Positions 1 through 8,297 of a DNA stretch of 32,658 nucleotides are shown piece by piece (the first letter of the stretch is position 1; each line of letters begins with the position of its first letter). A program made the translations under genes and the position numbers. The notes under the pieces were generated by a model. That model worked only from the letters and a program-made list of their open reading frames with translations, was not told the DNA's origin and did not search any database. Source of the stretch: Acidobacteriota bacterium (lineage in GTDB: Bacteria; Acidobacteriota; Terriglobia; Terriglobales; Acidobacteriaceae); NCBI GenBank assembly GCA_019351975.1, contig JABBOG010000043.1, forward strand, positions 1-32,658, given 5' to 3'.

Positions 1-1603
1 CGTACTTTGAACCCTGGTCGTCGAACCCATGCGTCATCTCGTGGCCGATCACCACACCGATGCCGCCAAAGTTCACCGCAGGATCCTTCGAATCATCATA
101 GAAAGGTGGCTGCAAGATTCCGGCAGGGAAGTTGATGTTGTTCTGCGGCGGGTTATAGTACGCATTCACCGTCGGTGGCGTCATCATCCACTCCGACGGA
201 TCCACAGGTTTTCCAAACTTATCCAAATTCCGCTTACGCTCAAAGTTATCCGCGTGCTCCACGTTATCCAGCAGTTCATCACGCTTCACCACAACGCTCG
301 AATAGTCCCTCCAGTGCTCCGGATATCCGATCTTATCGGTGATCGCATTGAGTTTCAGCAGCGCCTGCTGCTTGGTCGCCTCGCTCATCCACGGCAGTGT
401 CTTCAAATCCGCAGCCATCGATGCCTCCAGCGCATGCACCAGCTTCTCCATGTTTGCCTTTGCCTCAGGCGGGAAGTTCTGCTTCACCCACTCCTGCCCC
501 ACAGACTCACCGAGCGCCTGGTCGGTCAGACGCGTGCACCGCTTCCAGCGTGGCTGCTCTTCCTTCTGTCCCTGCAAGGTCTGCATGAAGAAGTCGAAGT
601 TCGCGTCTTCAAAGGGCTTCGAAAGCAGCGGTGCGGCCTCGTGCACTGCTCGCCACCGCAGATAGCTCTTGATGGACTGCAGCGGTTCCTTGCTGAGCAA
701 CTCATTCGCCGTAGCGTCGTAGCCAGGACTCATCACGTCGATCGTCTTCACCTGCTGCATCCCAATGCCATCCAGGTAGACCGACCAGTCGTAGTCGGGC
801 GTCATCTTCTGCAGGTCCGCAACGGACATAACGTGGTAACGGTTTGCCGGGTCGCGCATCGCCACCCGGTCCATCGAACCCTTCGCCAGCGCCGTCTCAA
901 TCCGCAGTACATCATTGGCTTCAGAGGCCGCCTTGTCATCGGTGTCTCCGAGCAGCTCAAAGGTCTTCGTCATATTCTCCACATACTGCTGGCGAATCTT
1001 GACGTAGCGCGCATCCTGATTCAAGTAGTAGTCGCGATCCGGCAACGTCAGACCACCCTGCCCCGTAGCCGCAATCTGCTGCGAGCTGTCCTTCTGGTCC
1101 TGCGTCACCTGAACATTGAAGAATCCATCCAGCCCGCGCTTGGCTTCCTTGGCATTGAACGCCGCAAGGTCCTTCGTGCTCGTGAGTGCAGCAATTGCGT
1201 CAAGCTCAGGTTCCAGCGGCTTCGCGCCAAGCTTGTCCACGACTTCGGTATTCATGCACGCTGCAAAAAAATCGCCGTACTGCTTCTGCGCAGCCGACTT
1301 CGGGTTTGCCGCCGCCGCTTTCAACTCCGTATACAGCAAATAATTATTGCGTTCGGAGAGCTCGTTGAACCGCCCCCAGCGCGTCTGGTCTGCCGGAATC
1401 GGATTGTCCTTCTTCCAGTTCCCGCACGCATATTGATAGAAGTTCGTGCACGGGTCGGCCGTCGTATCGATAGCCGAAACATCAAAGCTGATGGGCTTCT
1501 TGGGAGCCGCAGACGGACCGTTATCCGTCGGCGTTGACACGGCTTGCGCTACGCACAGCGGCGTCGCCAATGCCAGAAAGAGAATGGGTGAGAAGATACG
1601 CAT
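1..1603 (-). CDS. M13-family zinc metallopeptidase (PepO/neprilysin-like), 3' part outside the window
   Basis: Predicted secreted or periplasmic endopeptidase that cleaves small peptides. About 534 codons are visible. They begin with a signal peptide (MRIFSPILFLALATPLCVAQA) and run through the typical M13 N-terminal region (DPCTNFYQYACGNW). An NAYYNPPQNNINFPAGILQPP segment, the family's substrate-binding region, precedes the zinc motif GHEMTHGFDDQG. The HExxH histidines are about residues 521 and 525, so the frame leaves the window just after the active site. The third zinc ligand (ExxxD) and roughly 150 residues lie beyond base 1. The start is at 1603, preceded by AAAGGAG at good spacing. 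The family assignment is firm from the motifs. Substrate is unknown. Confidence 0.93.
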   Translation of the reverse strand, partial: MRIFSPILFLALATPLCVAQAVSTPTDNGPSAAPKKPISFDVSAIDTTADPCTNFYQYACGNWKKDNPIPADQTRWGRFNELSERNNYLLYTELKAAAANPKSAAQKQYGDFFAACMNTEVVDKLGAKPLEPELDAIAALTSTKDLAAFNAKEAKRGLDGFFNVQVTQDQKDSSQQIAATGQGGLTLPDRDYYLNQDARYVKIRQQYVENMTKTFELLGDTDDKAASEANDVLRIETALAKGSMDRVAMRDPANRYHVMSVADLQKMTPDYDWSVYLDGIGMQQVKTIDVMSPGYDATANELLSKEPLQSIKSYLRWRAVHEAAPLLSKPFEDANFDFFMQTLQGQKEEQPRWKRCTRLTDQALGESVGQEWVKQNFPPEAKANMEKLVHALEASMAADLKTLPWMSEATKQQALLKLNAITDKIGYPEHWRDYSSVVVKRDELLDNVEHADNFERKRNLDKFGKPVDPSEWMMTPPTVNAYYNPPQNNINFPAGILQPPFYDDSKDPAVNFGGIGVVIGHEMTHGFDDQGSKY

Positions 1604-1744
1604 GGAACTCCTTTGAAATGGAAACAGCAGAACCAGAATTCCATCCAGCATAGTTCACAAACGGAGTTACAGGAAACGGATCCACCTCAAAGGCCAGTTC
1701 AGGCGGTCACGCATGAGCGGCACGCTTGCACGTGTCTCCGCCTC

Positions 1745-2830
1745 CTAAAAGACCTTCATATTGATGCTGAGATACTTCTTCGGGTCTTGTCGGATCGTCG
1801 TCACCAGATCCGTGCTCGCGCTCAAAAGCTTGTTCAGGTTGGCATACGCCGCGTCGTCGTTCACCAGCTTTCCAACCGTGCCGTGTCCCTGATTCACCGA
1901 CGTAAGTATGGCATCGAGCTGCGTCACGGAGTGATTCAGCTTCCGCGCAAACGCCGGATCTTTGGTGAGCAGCCCCAGCCCCCCTCGGCCCGCATCCGCC
2001 TCCGCCATCAGCGAATTCGTATGCTTCAGCGTCTCGTTCAGATTGTTATAGAGCGAATCATCCGTCAGCAGCTTTCCAGCCGTCCCTTTGCCCGCCTGCA
2101 GCGCCGTCGCAATCGTGTCGAGTTTGGCCGCCGTATCATTCAGCCGGTCGTATAGCTGGTCGTCGTGCAGCAGCTTTCCAGCCGACCCCTTGCCCTCGTT
2201 CAGGTTTCGCGTCAGCATTTGTAGTTGGTCGATAGCCTGCGTCGCTTTCTCGTACAGCGCCGGATCTTCGACCAATCTGCCCACCGTACCTTTACCCTCC
2301 TGCACATTTCCCGCAATGGCGTTCATCTTGGCCAGAATGACATCCACGCTCTCGATCGTGCCTTGGCTGGATTTCACCACATCGGTCAGATTCGGGCTCT
2401 CCAGTGTGCCCAGCTCCGCTCCGCTGTGCAACTCCGGCCCCACCGCGGTTGTACTGCTGATGTTGACGACCGTATCGCCCAGAACTCCCACCGTTGAAAG
2501 CGATGCCTTCGAGTCCGTATGAAGGCTGGAGCGGTGCTTCGGGTCAAGCTTCATCACAACCTTTACAGGCGTCATCTTCCGTGCAGGATCATTTGTAATC
2601 TGCACCGACTTTACCTCGCCGATGGTGACCCCCTCCAGATCCACCGCCGCGCCAGACTTCAAACCATCCGCATTCTTAAAATAGGTTGTGACAACAATCT
2701 TATGGCTGAAAACACTCATGCCCGAGCCCGCCGTCATCAGGAACAGCAGCGCACACAGTAGTGTGACCGAGACCAGAACGATGGACCCCACCTTCAGCTG
2801 TGACCACTTGACTTCCTGCTGACTGGGCAT
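1745..2830 (-). CDS. MCE/MlaD-domain protein with five 34-residue C-terminal repeats
   Basis: A 361-residue membrane-anchored substrate-binding protein of the MlaD/MCE family, which in general carries lipids between membranes with an ABC permease. A single transmembrane segment lies at about residues 13-33 (VGSIVLVSVTLLCALLFL). An MCE domain follows at about 43-125, containing FKNADGLKSGAAVDLEGVTIG. From residue 179 the chain carries five repeats starting at 179, 213, 247, 281 and 315, an exact 34-residue period. The repeat consensus is GKGTxGKLxxDxxLYxxLN. The start at 2830 has GAGGAG upstream. No MlaE or MlaF gene is adjacent in this window, so its ABC partners must be upstream of acpS or elsewhere. 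MCE assignment is confident. The transported lipid is unknown. Confidence 0.9.
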   Translation of the reverse strand: MPSQQEVKWSQLKVGSIVLVSVTLLCALLFLMTAGSGMSVFSHKIVVTTYFKNADGLKSGAAVDLEGVTIGEVKSVQITNDPARKMTPVKVVMKLDPKHRSSLHTDSKASLSTVGVLGDTVVNISSTTAVGPELHSGAELGTLESPNLTDVVKSSQGTIESVDVILAKMNAIAGNVQEGKGTVGRLVEDPALYEKATQAIDQLQMLTRNLNEGKGSAGKLLHDDQLYDRLNDTAAKLDTIATALQAGKGTAGKLLTDDSLYNNLNETLKHTNSLMAEADAGRGGLGLLTKDPAFARKLNHSVTQLDAILTSVNQGHGTVGKLVNDDAAYANLNKLLSASTDLVTTIRQDPKKYLSINMKVF

Positions 2831-2963
2831 AAATCTCCTCGATAAACTGTCAATGGCGGCAGCAAAGTCGGCTGTTCACGCTGTTTTACCCCATCGTATC
2901 AGTGGCGTTGTGGTTGACCTCTGGAATTGGATGCGTGCAAGGTCATTCGTGGTGCGTTCTTCG

Positions 2964-3341
2964 CTAGTCTTCTGCCACAACGACAGCAATGGACATGCTG
3001 CGGGAGTGCGACAAGCTCAACGACAGCCGCTTCACCCCAAGTTCCTCCGCAATCGCAGCCGCACGTCCGCTCAGTCGCAGCTCTGGCCGATGCCACGGCT
3101 CCCGCACGACCTCGAGCTCCCGCCAGCTCACGCCTCGGCTGATACCGGTTCCCAGCGCCTTCGCCCCAGCCTCCTTGGCTGCAAACCTTGCCGCAAAGCT
3201 CTCCGCCGCATTTTTCTTGCGACTGCAGTACGCAATCTCCGCAGGCGTGAAGATACGCTGCAGAAAAACATCCCCAAAACGCTGAATGCTCTGCTCGATG
3301 CGATCAATCTCAATCAAATCCGTTCCAAGTCCGAGAACCAC
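2964..3341 (-). CDS. acpS: holo-[acyl-carrier-protein] synthase
   Basis: Transfers 4'-phosphopantetheine from CoA to apo-ACP, the activation step for fatty acid synthesis. The protein has the family's GLGTDLIEIDRI at its start (magnesium-binding Asp about residue 8). It also has RFAAKEAGAKAL (catalytic Glu) and GTGISRGVSW. At 125 residues it matches the normal family length. The longer ATG start at 3356 adds only MEGDI. An AAGGAG sits inside that extension, five bases before a GTG at 3341, and starting there gives the typical AcpS N-terminus, so I prefer GTG 3341. It lies 133 bp upstream of the MCE gene on the same strand, and co-transcription is possible but unproven. Confidence 0.92.
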   Translation of the reverse strand: MVLGLGTDLIEIDRIEQSIQRFGDVFLQRIFTPAEIAYCSRKKNAAESFAARFAAKEAGAKALGTGISRGVSWRELEVVREPWHRPELRLSGRAAAIAEELGVKRLSLSLSHSRSMSIAVVVAED

Positions 3342-3450
3342 AATATCTCCTTCCATCCGAGTCTACGCACACCTTCACCCCGTCGCAGCCTGCGACACAC
3401 TCATCTGCCGGCACCTGCCGTCCGATATAGGATCAGGAGCACAAAACCGT

Positions 3451-3873
3451 ATGACTGGCAAGACCATGGATACAGCACTGACAAACCTTGCGGCGGCAAT
3501 CGGTGTCAATGAAGCAGAGGTGCACCTGCGCGGTCACAGCTTCGACGACCACCGCAAGCTCGTCCCCGCCCTGCTCAACAGCATGGCCACCTGCGGATGC
3601 TGGGTCACAGAGCAGCGCCCACTTTCCGCCACCCAGACCGAGCTTTTGTTTGAGGTGCAGCTGCGCTCTGTCTACGAGCTGTACAGCGGCATCCTGAGCG
3701 CCGGCCTCGAACTCACGCGCGACAGCCATATGCGCATGTCCAGCCTGTGCAACGTGCGCGACCACAATCCCCGCCAGGCCAAACGCCGTCGCATCATCAC
3801 CGTGCGTCTGGAGATCAGCTTTCTGGAGCAGCACGAAGGCAGTCTGCGCGGTACCTCCATCCCTTCGTCCTGA
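3451..3873 (+). CDS. conserved-looking hypothetical protein, 140 aa
   Basis: I do not recognise the family. The product is a soluble mixed alpha/beta protein with no signal peptide or membrane segment. It is rich in charged residues and has a basic stretch (RQAKRRRIITVRLEISFLEQ) near its C-terminus. Two cysteines lie in TCGCW near residue 50. ATG 3451 is preceded by AGGAG at 3435-3439, a rather long 11-base spacing; ATG 3466 is an alternative. Codon use is like its neighbours, so it is probably a real native gene. It is divergent from acpS and 60 bp upstream of the ABC ATPase gene. No function is proposed. Confidence 0.7.
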   Translation: MTGKTMDTALTNLAAAIGVNEAEVHLRGHSFDDHRKLVPALLNSMATCGCWVTEQRPLSATQTELLFEVQLRSVYELYSGILSAGLELTRDSHMRMSSLCNVRDHNPRQAKRRRIITVRLEISFLEQHEGSLRGTSIPSS

Positions 3874-3914
3874 ACCTGCCAGCAGACGCAGCTACAAAAC
3901 AACCGCAACACTCC

Positions 3915-3928
3915 TGTAGACTTCTACA
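3915..3928. promoter_or_regulatory. palindrome just upstream of the ABC ATPase start (candidate operator)
   Basis: TGTAGA-CT-TCTACA is a perfect 6-bp inverted repeat with a 2-base centre, ending 5 bases before the ATG at 3934. A repressor bound here would cover the translation start. The TGTA/TACA half-sites recall operators of BlaI/PenR-type repressors, but the arrangement is not identical and no regulator gene is nearby. Confidence 0.35.
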
Positions 3929-3933
3929 AGCCT

Positions 3934-4728
3934 ATGGAATCTACAATCAAACTCGAACAGGTCGGCAAATCCGGACCGCCTTCAGCCAACGGCCCCATCA
4001 TCTCGGCACGGCAACTCGGTAAAACCTACCGCTCCGGCAAACTGAGCGTGAGCGCCCTGCGCGATGTCACATTCGACGTCGAACCTGGAGAGTTCGTCGC
4101 TATCGTCGGTCCCTCCGGCTCCGGCAAATCAACGCTCTTCTATATTCTTGGTGGCCTCACCTCCGCTACCTCCGGCTCCCTCCTCATTCAGGGAAAGGAT
4201 TTTTCGCGCCTCTCCGACCCGCAGCGCACCAGTCTTCGCCGCTCCGAGATCGGCTTCGTCTTCCAGCGCTTCAACCTGCTGCCGACCATCTCTGCCCACG
4301 CCAACATCGAACTCGCGCACGACATCGCCGCCTCCGGCCGCCCCTTCGACACCGAACTGCTCGACCACCTCTCCGACCTGCTGAAGATCAAAGGCAGGCT
4401 CGCGCATCGCCCCAACGAGCTCTCCGGTGGCGAACAACAGCGCGTCGCCATCGCCCGTGCCCTCATCACCCGCCCGGCCATTCTCCTCGCCGACGAGCCC
4501 ACCGGCAACCTCGACTCCCAGAACGCCGACGCCGTCCTGTCCATGCTCCACACCTCCAGCCGCGACCTCAACCAGACCGTAATGATGATCACCCACAACC
4601 CCGAAGCCGCTCAGATCGCCGACCGCATTATCTACATGCGCGACGGCCAGGTAATCAAAATCGAGCGCGGCTGCCGCAGAGTTCCCCACATCCCAGCACC
4701 CCAGATCCTCGCTCCACACTTAATCTAA
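3934..4728 (+). CDS. ABC transporter ATP-binding protein, LolD/MacB-like
   Basis: A 264-residue ATPase subunit of the family that drives lipoprotein release (LolCDE) or MacB-type efflux. Walker A is GPSGSGKST (residues 59-67). The Q-loop is in VFQRFNLLP, the signature is LSGGEQQRVAIARAL, Walker B is ILLADEPTGNLDS and the switch histidine is in MMITHNPEAA. All catalytic elements are present, so it should be active. The first 20 residues and the C-terminal 25 extend beyond the core domain. No permease gene is adjacent: the next gene, two bases after the stop, encodes a ComEA-like protein. The permease partner must be elsewhere, and substrate cannot be assigned. Confidence 0.92.
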   Translation: MESTIKLEQVGKSGPPSANGPIISARQLGKTYRSGKLSVSALRDVTFDVEPGEFVAIVGPSGSGKSTLFYILGGLTSATSGSLLIQGKDFSRLSDPQRTSLRRSEIGFVFQRFNLLPTISAHANIELAHDIAASGRPFDTELLDHLSDLLKIKGRLAHRPNELSGGEQQRVAIARALITRPAILLADEPTGNLDSQNADAVLSMLHTSSRDLNQTVMMITHNPEAAQIADRIIYMRDGQVIKIERGCRRVPHIPAPQILAPHLI

Positions 4729-4730
4729 CC

Positions 4731-5048
4731 ATGCGCTGTACCGCCATCATTGCGCTGCTTTTGATCGCCGCCATAGCCCGCGTTGGCGCCAGTCAGGCTC
4801 CTGTTCCGCCCGTTGTTCCGCCGCACAGCCATCCCGCAGCCGCTCCCGCAACGGCTCCGCTCGACATCAATACAGCGACCATCGACCAGCTCAGAGCCCT
4901 TCCCGGATTCGGCATCGTCTACGCCCGCCGCGTCATCGACGGCCGCCCGTATACCTCTAGAAATCAACTGCTTACGCGCGGCGTCATCCCCCCAGCCGCC
5001 TACGCCCGCGTCTCTTCGCTGATCGTGGCCCACCGTTCGCACCGCTAA
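4731..5048 (+). CDS. ComEA-like helix-hairpin-helix protein, exported
   Basis: A 105-residue protein with an N-terminal signal peptide (MRCTAIIALLLIAAIARVGA), a proline-rich linker and a C-terminal helix-hairpin-helix domain. The domain runs from LDINTATIDQLRALPGFG through YARRVIDGRPY. This domain binds double-stranded DNA without sequence specificity. In ComEA it receives DNA at the cell surface during natural transformation. The start lies two bases after the ABC ATPase stop, so the pair is probably translationally coupled. Small exported ComEA-like proteins also occur without a competence role, so competence is only a possibility here. Confidence 0.85.
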   Translation: MRCTAIIALLLIAAIARVGASQAPVPPVVPPHSHPAAAPATAPLDINTATIDQLRALPGFGIVYARRVIDGRPYTSRNQLLTRGVIPPAAYARVSSLIVAHRSHR

Positions 5049-5144
5049 CGGTTCCTGGCAGCCATCCTGTATCCTGCGAGAATCCTTACCCCGGCTGGAT
5101 CAACCAGCCCGCAATTGAATCTATGATGGTGGTAGCACAGACGC

Positions 5145-5930
5145 ATGCATGCCCTCATTCCCCATAGCGCAGAAAGCAGCTCTCGCGTCGCTTCGCACAA
5201 GCCTCCCCTGCTCCGTCGCGCCCAGAACATCGCAGCGATCCTGATCGCAGCGGCTGCGCTCTCCGGCTGCCAGAGCATGACCATGAACTCCGCACAGGTG
5301 CGCGTCATCGATGCCTCTTCCAACTCCGGTCCAATCGACTCCTATCAGGACAGCACCGCCCTTGCCTACAACCTCGACTACGGTACCGCCACCAGCTACG
5401 TCCCGTCCGCGCCCGGCACCTCCACCCTCTCTCTCGACAAGGCCGGAACCCGCCAGACTTTAGTCGCAGCGAAAAATATACTTACGGCAGGCAAGCAGTA
5501 CACCGAAATCGTCGCCGGTAGCCTTGCCAACATGCAGCAAACCACACTCGTCGATCAATCCACCCCCGCCCCGTCCGGTCAATTCGCCATCCGCGTCGTG
5601 AATGAAGCCTCCAACGCCGGCCCCATCGACGTCTACATGGTCCCGCCGCGCGCCCGGCTGTCAAACACCTCGCCCATCGCCACCAGCCTCGCTGTCGGCA
5701 TGAACACCGGCTACATCACCATCCCCGACGGCACCTTTTCCCTCAGCGTCTTGCCCTCCGGCGTCGCTCCTTCCGCTGCCGCCAGGCTCTTCAGCGGCCC
5801 GCAAGTGGACTACCCATCCGGCACCGCGCGTACCACCGTGCTCATCGACCGGCAATCCACCAATCCCGACAACCCATCGCCATCCCAGGCCATTCAGGCC
5901 ATCACTGCCACGGACGCCGACGCGCAGTAG
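5145..5930 (+). CDS. DUF4397-domain lipoprotein
   Basis: A 261-residue predicted lipoprotein. A long 25-residue basic N-terminus precedes a hydrophobic stretch and the lipobox LSGC (Cys 42). The body has two related segments, VRVIDASSNSGPID (about residue 52) and IRVVNEASNAGPIDVY (about residue 148). This indicates a tandem DUF4397-type beta-sandwich. The role of this domain is unknown; it occurs in surface and secreted proteins of several phyla. ATG 5145 lacks a clear ribosome site. An internal start nearer the hydrophobic stretch would give a more normal signal peptide, but I see no better candidate. A terminator follows its stop. Confidence 0.8.
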   Translation: MHALIPHSAESSSRVASHKPPLLRRAQNIAAILIAAAALSGCQSMTMNSAQVRVIDASSNSGPIDSYQDSTALAYNLDYGTATSYVPSAPGTSTLSLDKAGTRQTLVAAKNILTAGKQYTEIVAGSLANMQQTTLVDQSTPAPSGQFAIRVVNEASNAGPIDVYMVPPRARLSNTSPIATSLAVGMNTGYITIPDGTFSLSVLPSGVAPSAAARLFSGPQVDYPSGTARTTVLIDRQSTNPDNPSPSQAIQAITATDADAQ

Positions 5931-5957
5931 GCGCCAAAGCTCCGCTCCTGCGCAACG

Positions 5958-5990
5958 AAAAAGGCCACCGATCTCTCGGCGGCCTTCTTT
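5958..5990. terminator. bidirectional intrinsic terminator between DUF4397 gene and ahcY
   Basis: Arms AAGGCCACCGA (5961-5971) and TCGGCGGCCTT (5976-5986) pair with one mismatch around a TCTC loop. An A-run on the left gives a five-base T tract for transcripts from the minus strand (ahcY). The right side gives a weaker TCTTT tail for the plus strand. It sits exactly between convergent genes. Confidence 0.8.
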
Positions 5991-6010
5991 ACGTCACCTT
6001 CACCAGCTGC

Positions 6011-7450
6011 TTAGTAACGATAGTGCTCCGGCTTGTAGGGGCCTTCGACAGGAACGCTCAGATACGCAGCCTGCTTGTCCGTCAGCGTCGTCAGTTTCAC
6101 GCCAATCTTATCCAGATGCAACCGCGCGACCTCCTCGTCCAGATGCTTCGGCAGAATGTAGATTCCAACCTTATACACATCCTTGTTCTTCCACAGATCG
6201 AGCTGCGCCAGCGTCTGGTTGCTGAAGCTAGCCGACATCACAAAGCTCGGATGACCTGTCGCGCAACCAAGATTGACCAGACGTCCTTCGGCGAGGACAA
6301 AGATCGAGTTCCCGTTCTCAAACGTGTACTTGTCCACCTGCGGCTTGATGTTCTCCCGCACCGCGCCCTTGTACGCATTCAGCGGCTCCATCTGGATCTC
6401 GTTATCGAAGTGCCCGATATTGCAGACGATCGCCTGGTCCTTCATATGCTTCATGTGCTCAAGCGTGATGATGTCCACGTTCCCGGTGCACGTGACATAA
6501 ATGTCGCCGCGTCCCAGCGTGTCTTCGAGCGTGGTCACCTCATAGCCCTCGATCGCAGCCTGCAGCGCGTTGATCGGGTCGATCTCCGTAACGATCACCC
6601 GCGCACCCAGTCCACGCAGGCTCGCCGCCGAACCCTTGCCTACATCGCCATAGCCACAAACCACCGCGACCTTGCCCGCAACCATCACGTCCGTCGCGCG
6701 CTTAATGCCGTCCACCAGCGACTCGCGGCAGCCGTACAAGTTATCAAACTTGCTCTTCGTCACCGAGTCGTTCACATTGATCGCAGGCACCAGCAGCGTA
6801 CCCTTTTCCATCATCTTGTACAGCCGGTGTACGCCAGTTGTCGTCTCTTCCGAAACACCGCGCCACTCCTTCGCAACATCGCTCCAGCGCGTCGGATACG
6901 CTGCATGAACCTTCTTCAGCAGGTCCTTGATCACGCCCTCTTCCTGCGATCCTGAAGCCGAATCGACCCACTTGTCGCCGCGCTCCATCTCCACACCCTT
7001 GTGGATCAGCAGTGTCACGTCGCCGCCGTCATCGATCACCAACTGCGGGCCCAGCAGCCCGCCCTTGCCGTCCGGAAAGCTCAGCGCTTCGTTCGTGCAC
7101 CACCAGAACTCCTCCAGCGTCTCGCCCTTCCACGCAAACACCGGCACACCGGCCGCCGCGATCGCCGCCGCCGCATGGTCCTGCGTGGAGAAGATGTTGC
7201 AGCTCGCCCAGCGCACATCCGCGCCCAGGTCCACCATCGTCTCAATCAGCACAGCCGTCTGAATCGTCATATGCAGCGATCCCGTGATGCGCACACCTGC
7301 CAGCGGCTTGCCTGCCGCGTACTTGCGCCGTATCGACATCAGGCCGGGCATCTCCTGCTCGGCGATAACGATTTCCTTGCGGCCCCAATCGGCCAGTCCA
7401 ATGTCGGCTACTTTGTATGCCTTTACCTCTTCAAGTGTCGCGGTTGCCAT
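6011..7450 (-). CDS. ahcY: adenosylhomocysteinase
   Basis: Hydrolyses S-adenosylhomocysteine to adenosine and homocysteine, relieving product inhibition of methyltransferases. It has 479 residues, the length of the long bacterial form. Visible landmarks are [16 protein letters not shown] near the N-terminus, the NAD-binding [21 protein letters not shown], and the conserved C-terminal KPEHYRY, whose Lys/Tyr reach the neighbouring subunit's NAD. The start at 7450 follows CAGGAG at good spacing. A 176-bp leader separates it from coaE on the same strand. I see no recognisable SAH riboswitch in that leader. Confidence 0.98.
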   Translation of the reverse strand: MATATLEEVKAYKVADIGLADWGRKEIVIAEQEMPGLMSIRRKYAAGKPLAGVRITGSLHMTIQTAVLIETMVDLGADVRWASCNIFSTQDHAAAAIAAAGVPVFAWKGETLEEFWWCTNEALSFPDGKGGLLGPQLVIDDGGDVTLLIHKGVEMERGDKWVDSASGSQEEGVIKDLLKKVHAAYPTRWSDVAKEWRGVSEETTTGVHRLYKMMEKGTLLVPAINVNDSVTKSKFDNLYGCRESLVDGIKRATDVMVAGKVAVVCGYGDVGKGSAASLRGLGARVIVTEIDPINALQAAIEGYEVTTLEDTLGRGDIYVTCTGNVDIITLEHMKHMKDQAIVCNIGHFDNEIQMEPLNAYKGAVRENIKPQVDKYTFENGNSIFVLAEGRLVNLGCATGHPSFVMSASFSNQTLAQLDLWKNKDVYKVGIYILPKHLDEEVARLHLDKIGVKLTTLTDKQAAYLSVPVEGPYKPEHYRY

Positions 7451-7498
7451 GTCTTCTCCTGAATCCTTCGCGGTTCAATCTGCAGTTTCGCTCTATCG

Positions 7499-7508
7499 CT
7501 CTTAAGAG
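7499..7508. promoter_or_regulatory. perfect 10-bp palindrome in the ahcY upstream region
   Basis: CTCTTAAGAG lies about 50 bases upstream of the ahcY start. On the minus strand it overlaps TACTCT, which could serve as a -10 element although no good -35 sits at standard spacing. It is a possible operator or chance. Confidence 0.2.
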
Positions 7509-7626
7509 TATCAAACGCCCGCCCCATGCAAGCCAGCTAAATCGCCAGCTTCTTACCGAATCGCTGCATGAATTGATGCCGTAAACCATTCCCGCGACAC
7601 AAACGATCTCCTGAAGCAGCCGCGCA

Positions 7627-8292
7627 TCATCCCTTCCCCTCCGCCTCAAATTGCTTCAACTGCTGCCATACCGCATCCACCTGCGCCTCAAGTTGTTCCA
7701 CGTCGCCATCGTTATGCACCACCATGCAATCAGCCGCATACGCCGTCGCATGCTGCACCGCCAGCCGTTGCCGGGCATCCGCCTCCGTCGCCGCAACCGC
7801 CTCAGCGGACATCGGACGTCCCGCCGCCACGCGCTCCACAAACCGCGCAATCTTCACGCTCTCCGGTGCCTCCACCAGCACAATGCAGTCGAATCGCCGG
7901 CTCCAGTGAACGCCCGTCGTCTCCAGCGTCGAGAAGATCAGCGCCGATTCCACCACCGCAATCGTATCCGGGCGCGTCCTCCCAATCTCCTCAAACTCCT
8001 TCGCCTGCGCTGCAAGCACCGCCGGGTGCACAATTGCGTTCAACTCCTCCACGCGCGGCGCTACCGGATCAAACGCCAGCCTCGCCAGCCTTCGGCGATC
8101 GATCTGCCCCCCCGCCGCGACGATTGCCTCACCGAACGCCGCCACAATCTCCGCATACACAGCCTCCCCCGGCTGCATCAGCGCGCGCCCAATCTCATCC
8201 GACGACAGCACCACCGCACCGCGCTCCGCAAGCATCCGCGCCACCGTCGACTTCCCGCTCCCAAGATCGCCCGTAAGCCCTATTCGTAGCAT
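7627..8292 (-). CDS. coaE: dephospho-CoA kinase
   Basis: Catalyses the last step of coenzyme A synthesis, phosphorylating the ribose 3'-hydroxyl of dephospho-CoA. It has 221 residues. The P-loop is GDLGSGKST (residues 8-16) in the context GLTGDLGSGKST. The conserved SSDEIGRALMQPG and LNAIVHPAV segments of the CoA-binding region follow. It lies five bases downstream of the folD stop, so the two genes form an operon. Its start is preceded by GAGGCGG. Confidence 0.95.
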   Translation of the reverse strand: MLRIGLTGDLGSGKSTVARMLAERGAVVLSSDEIGRALMQPGEAVYAEIVAAFGEAIVAAGGQIDRRRLARLAFDPVAPRVEELNAIVHPAVLAAQAKEFEEIGRTRPDTIAVVESALIFSTLETTGVHWSRRFDCIVLVEAPESVKIARFVERVAAGRPMSAEAVAATEADARQRLAVQHATAYAADCMVVHNDGDVEQLEAQVDAVWQQLKQFEAEGKG

Positions 8293-8297
8293 CCGCC

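Noticed and set aside
29-1537. A 502-codon open frame on the plus strand opposite the M13 peptidase
   Set aside because: Arg/His/Leu-rich shadow of a recognised gene, with no ribosome site and no domain.
7451-7626. Possible SAH riboswitch in the ahcY leader
   Set aside because: I could not find the conserved core or pseudoknot partners of the known SAH riboswitch; only a 10-bp palindrome stands out.
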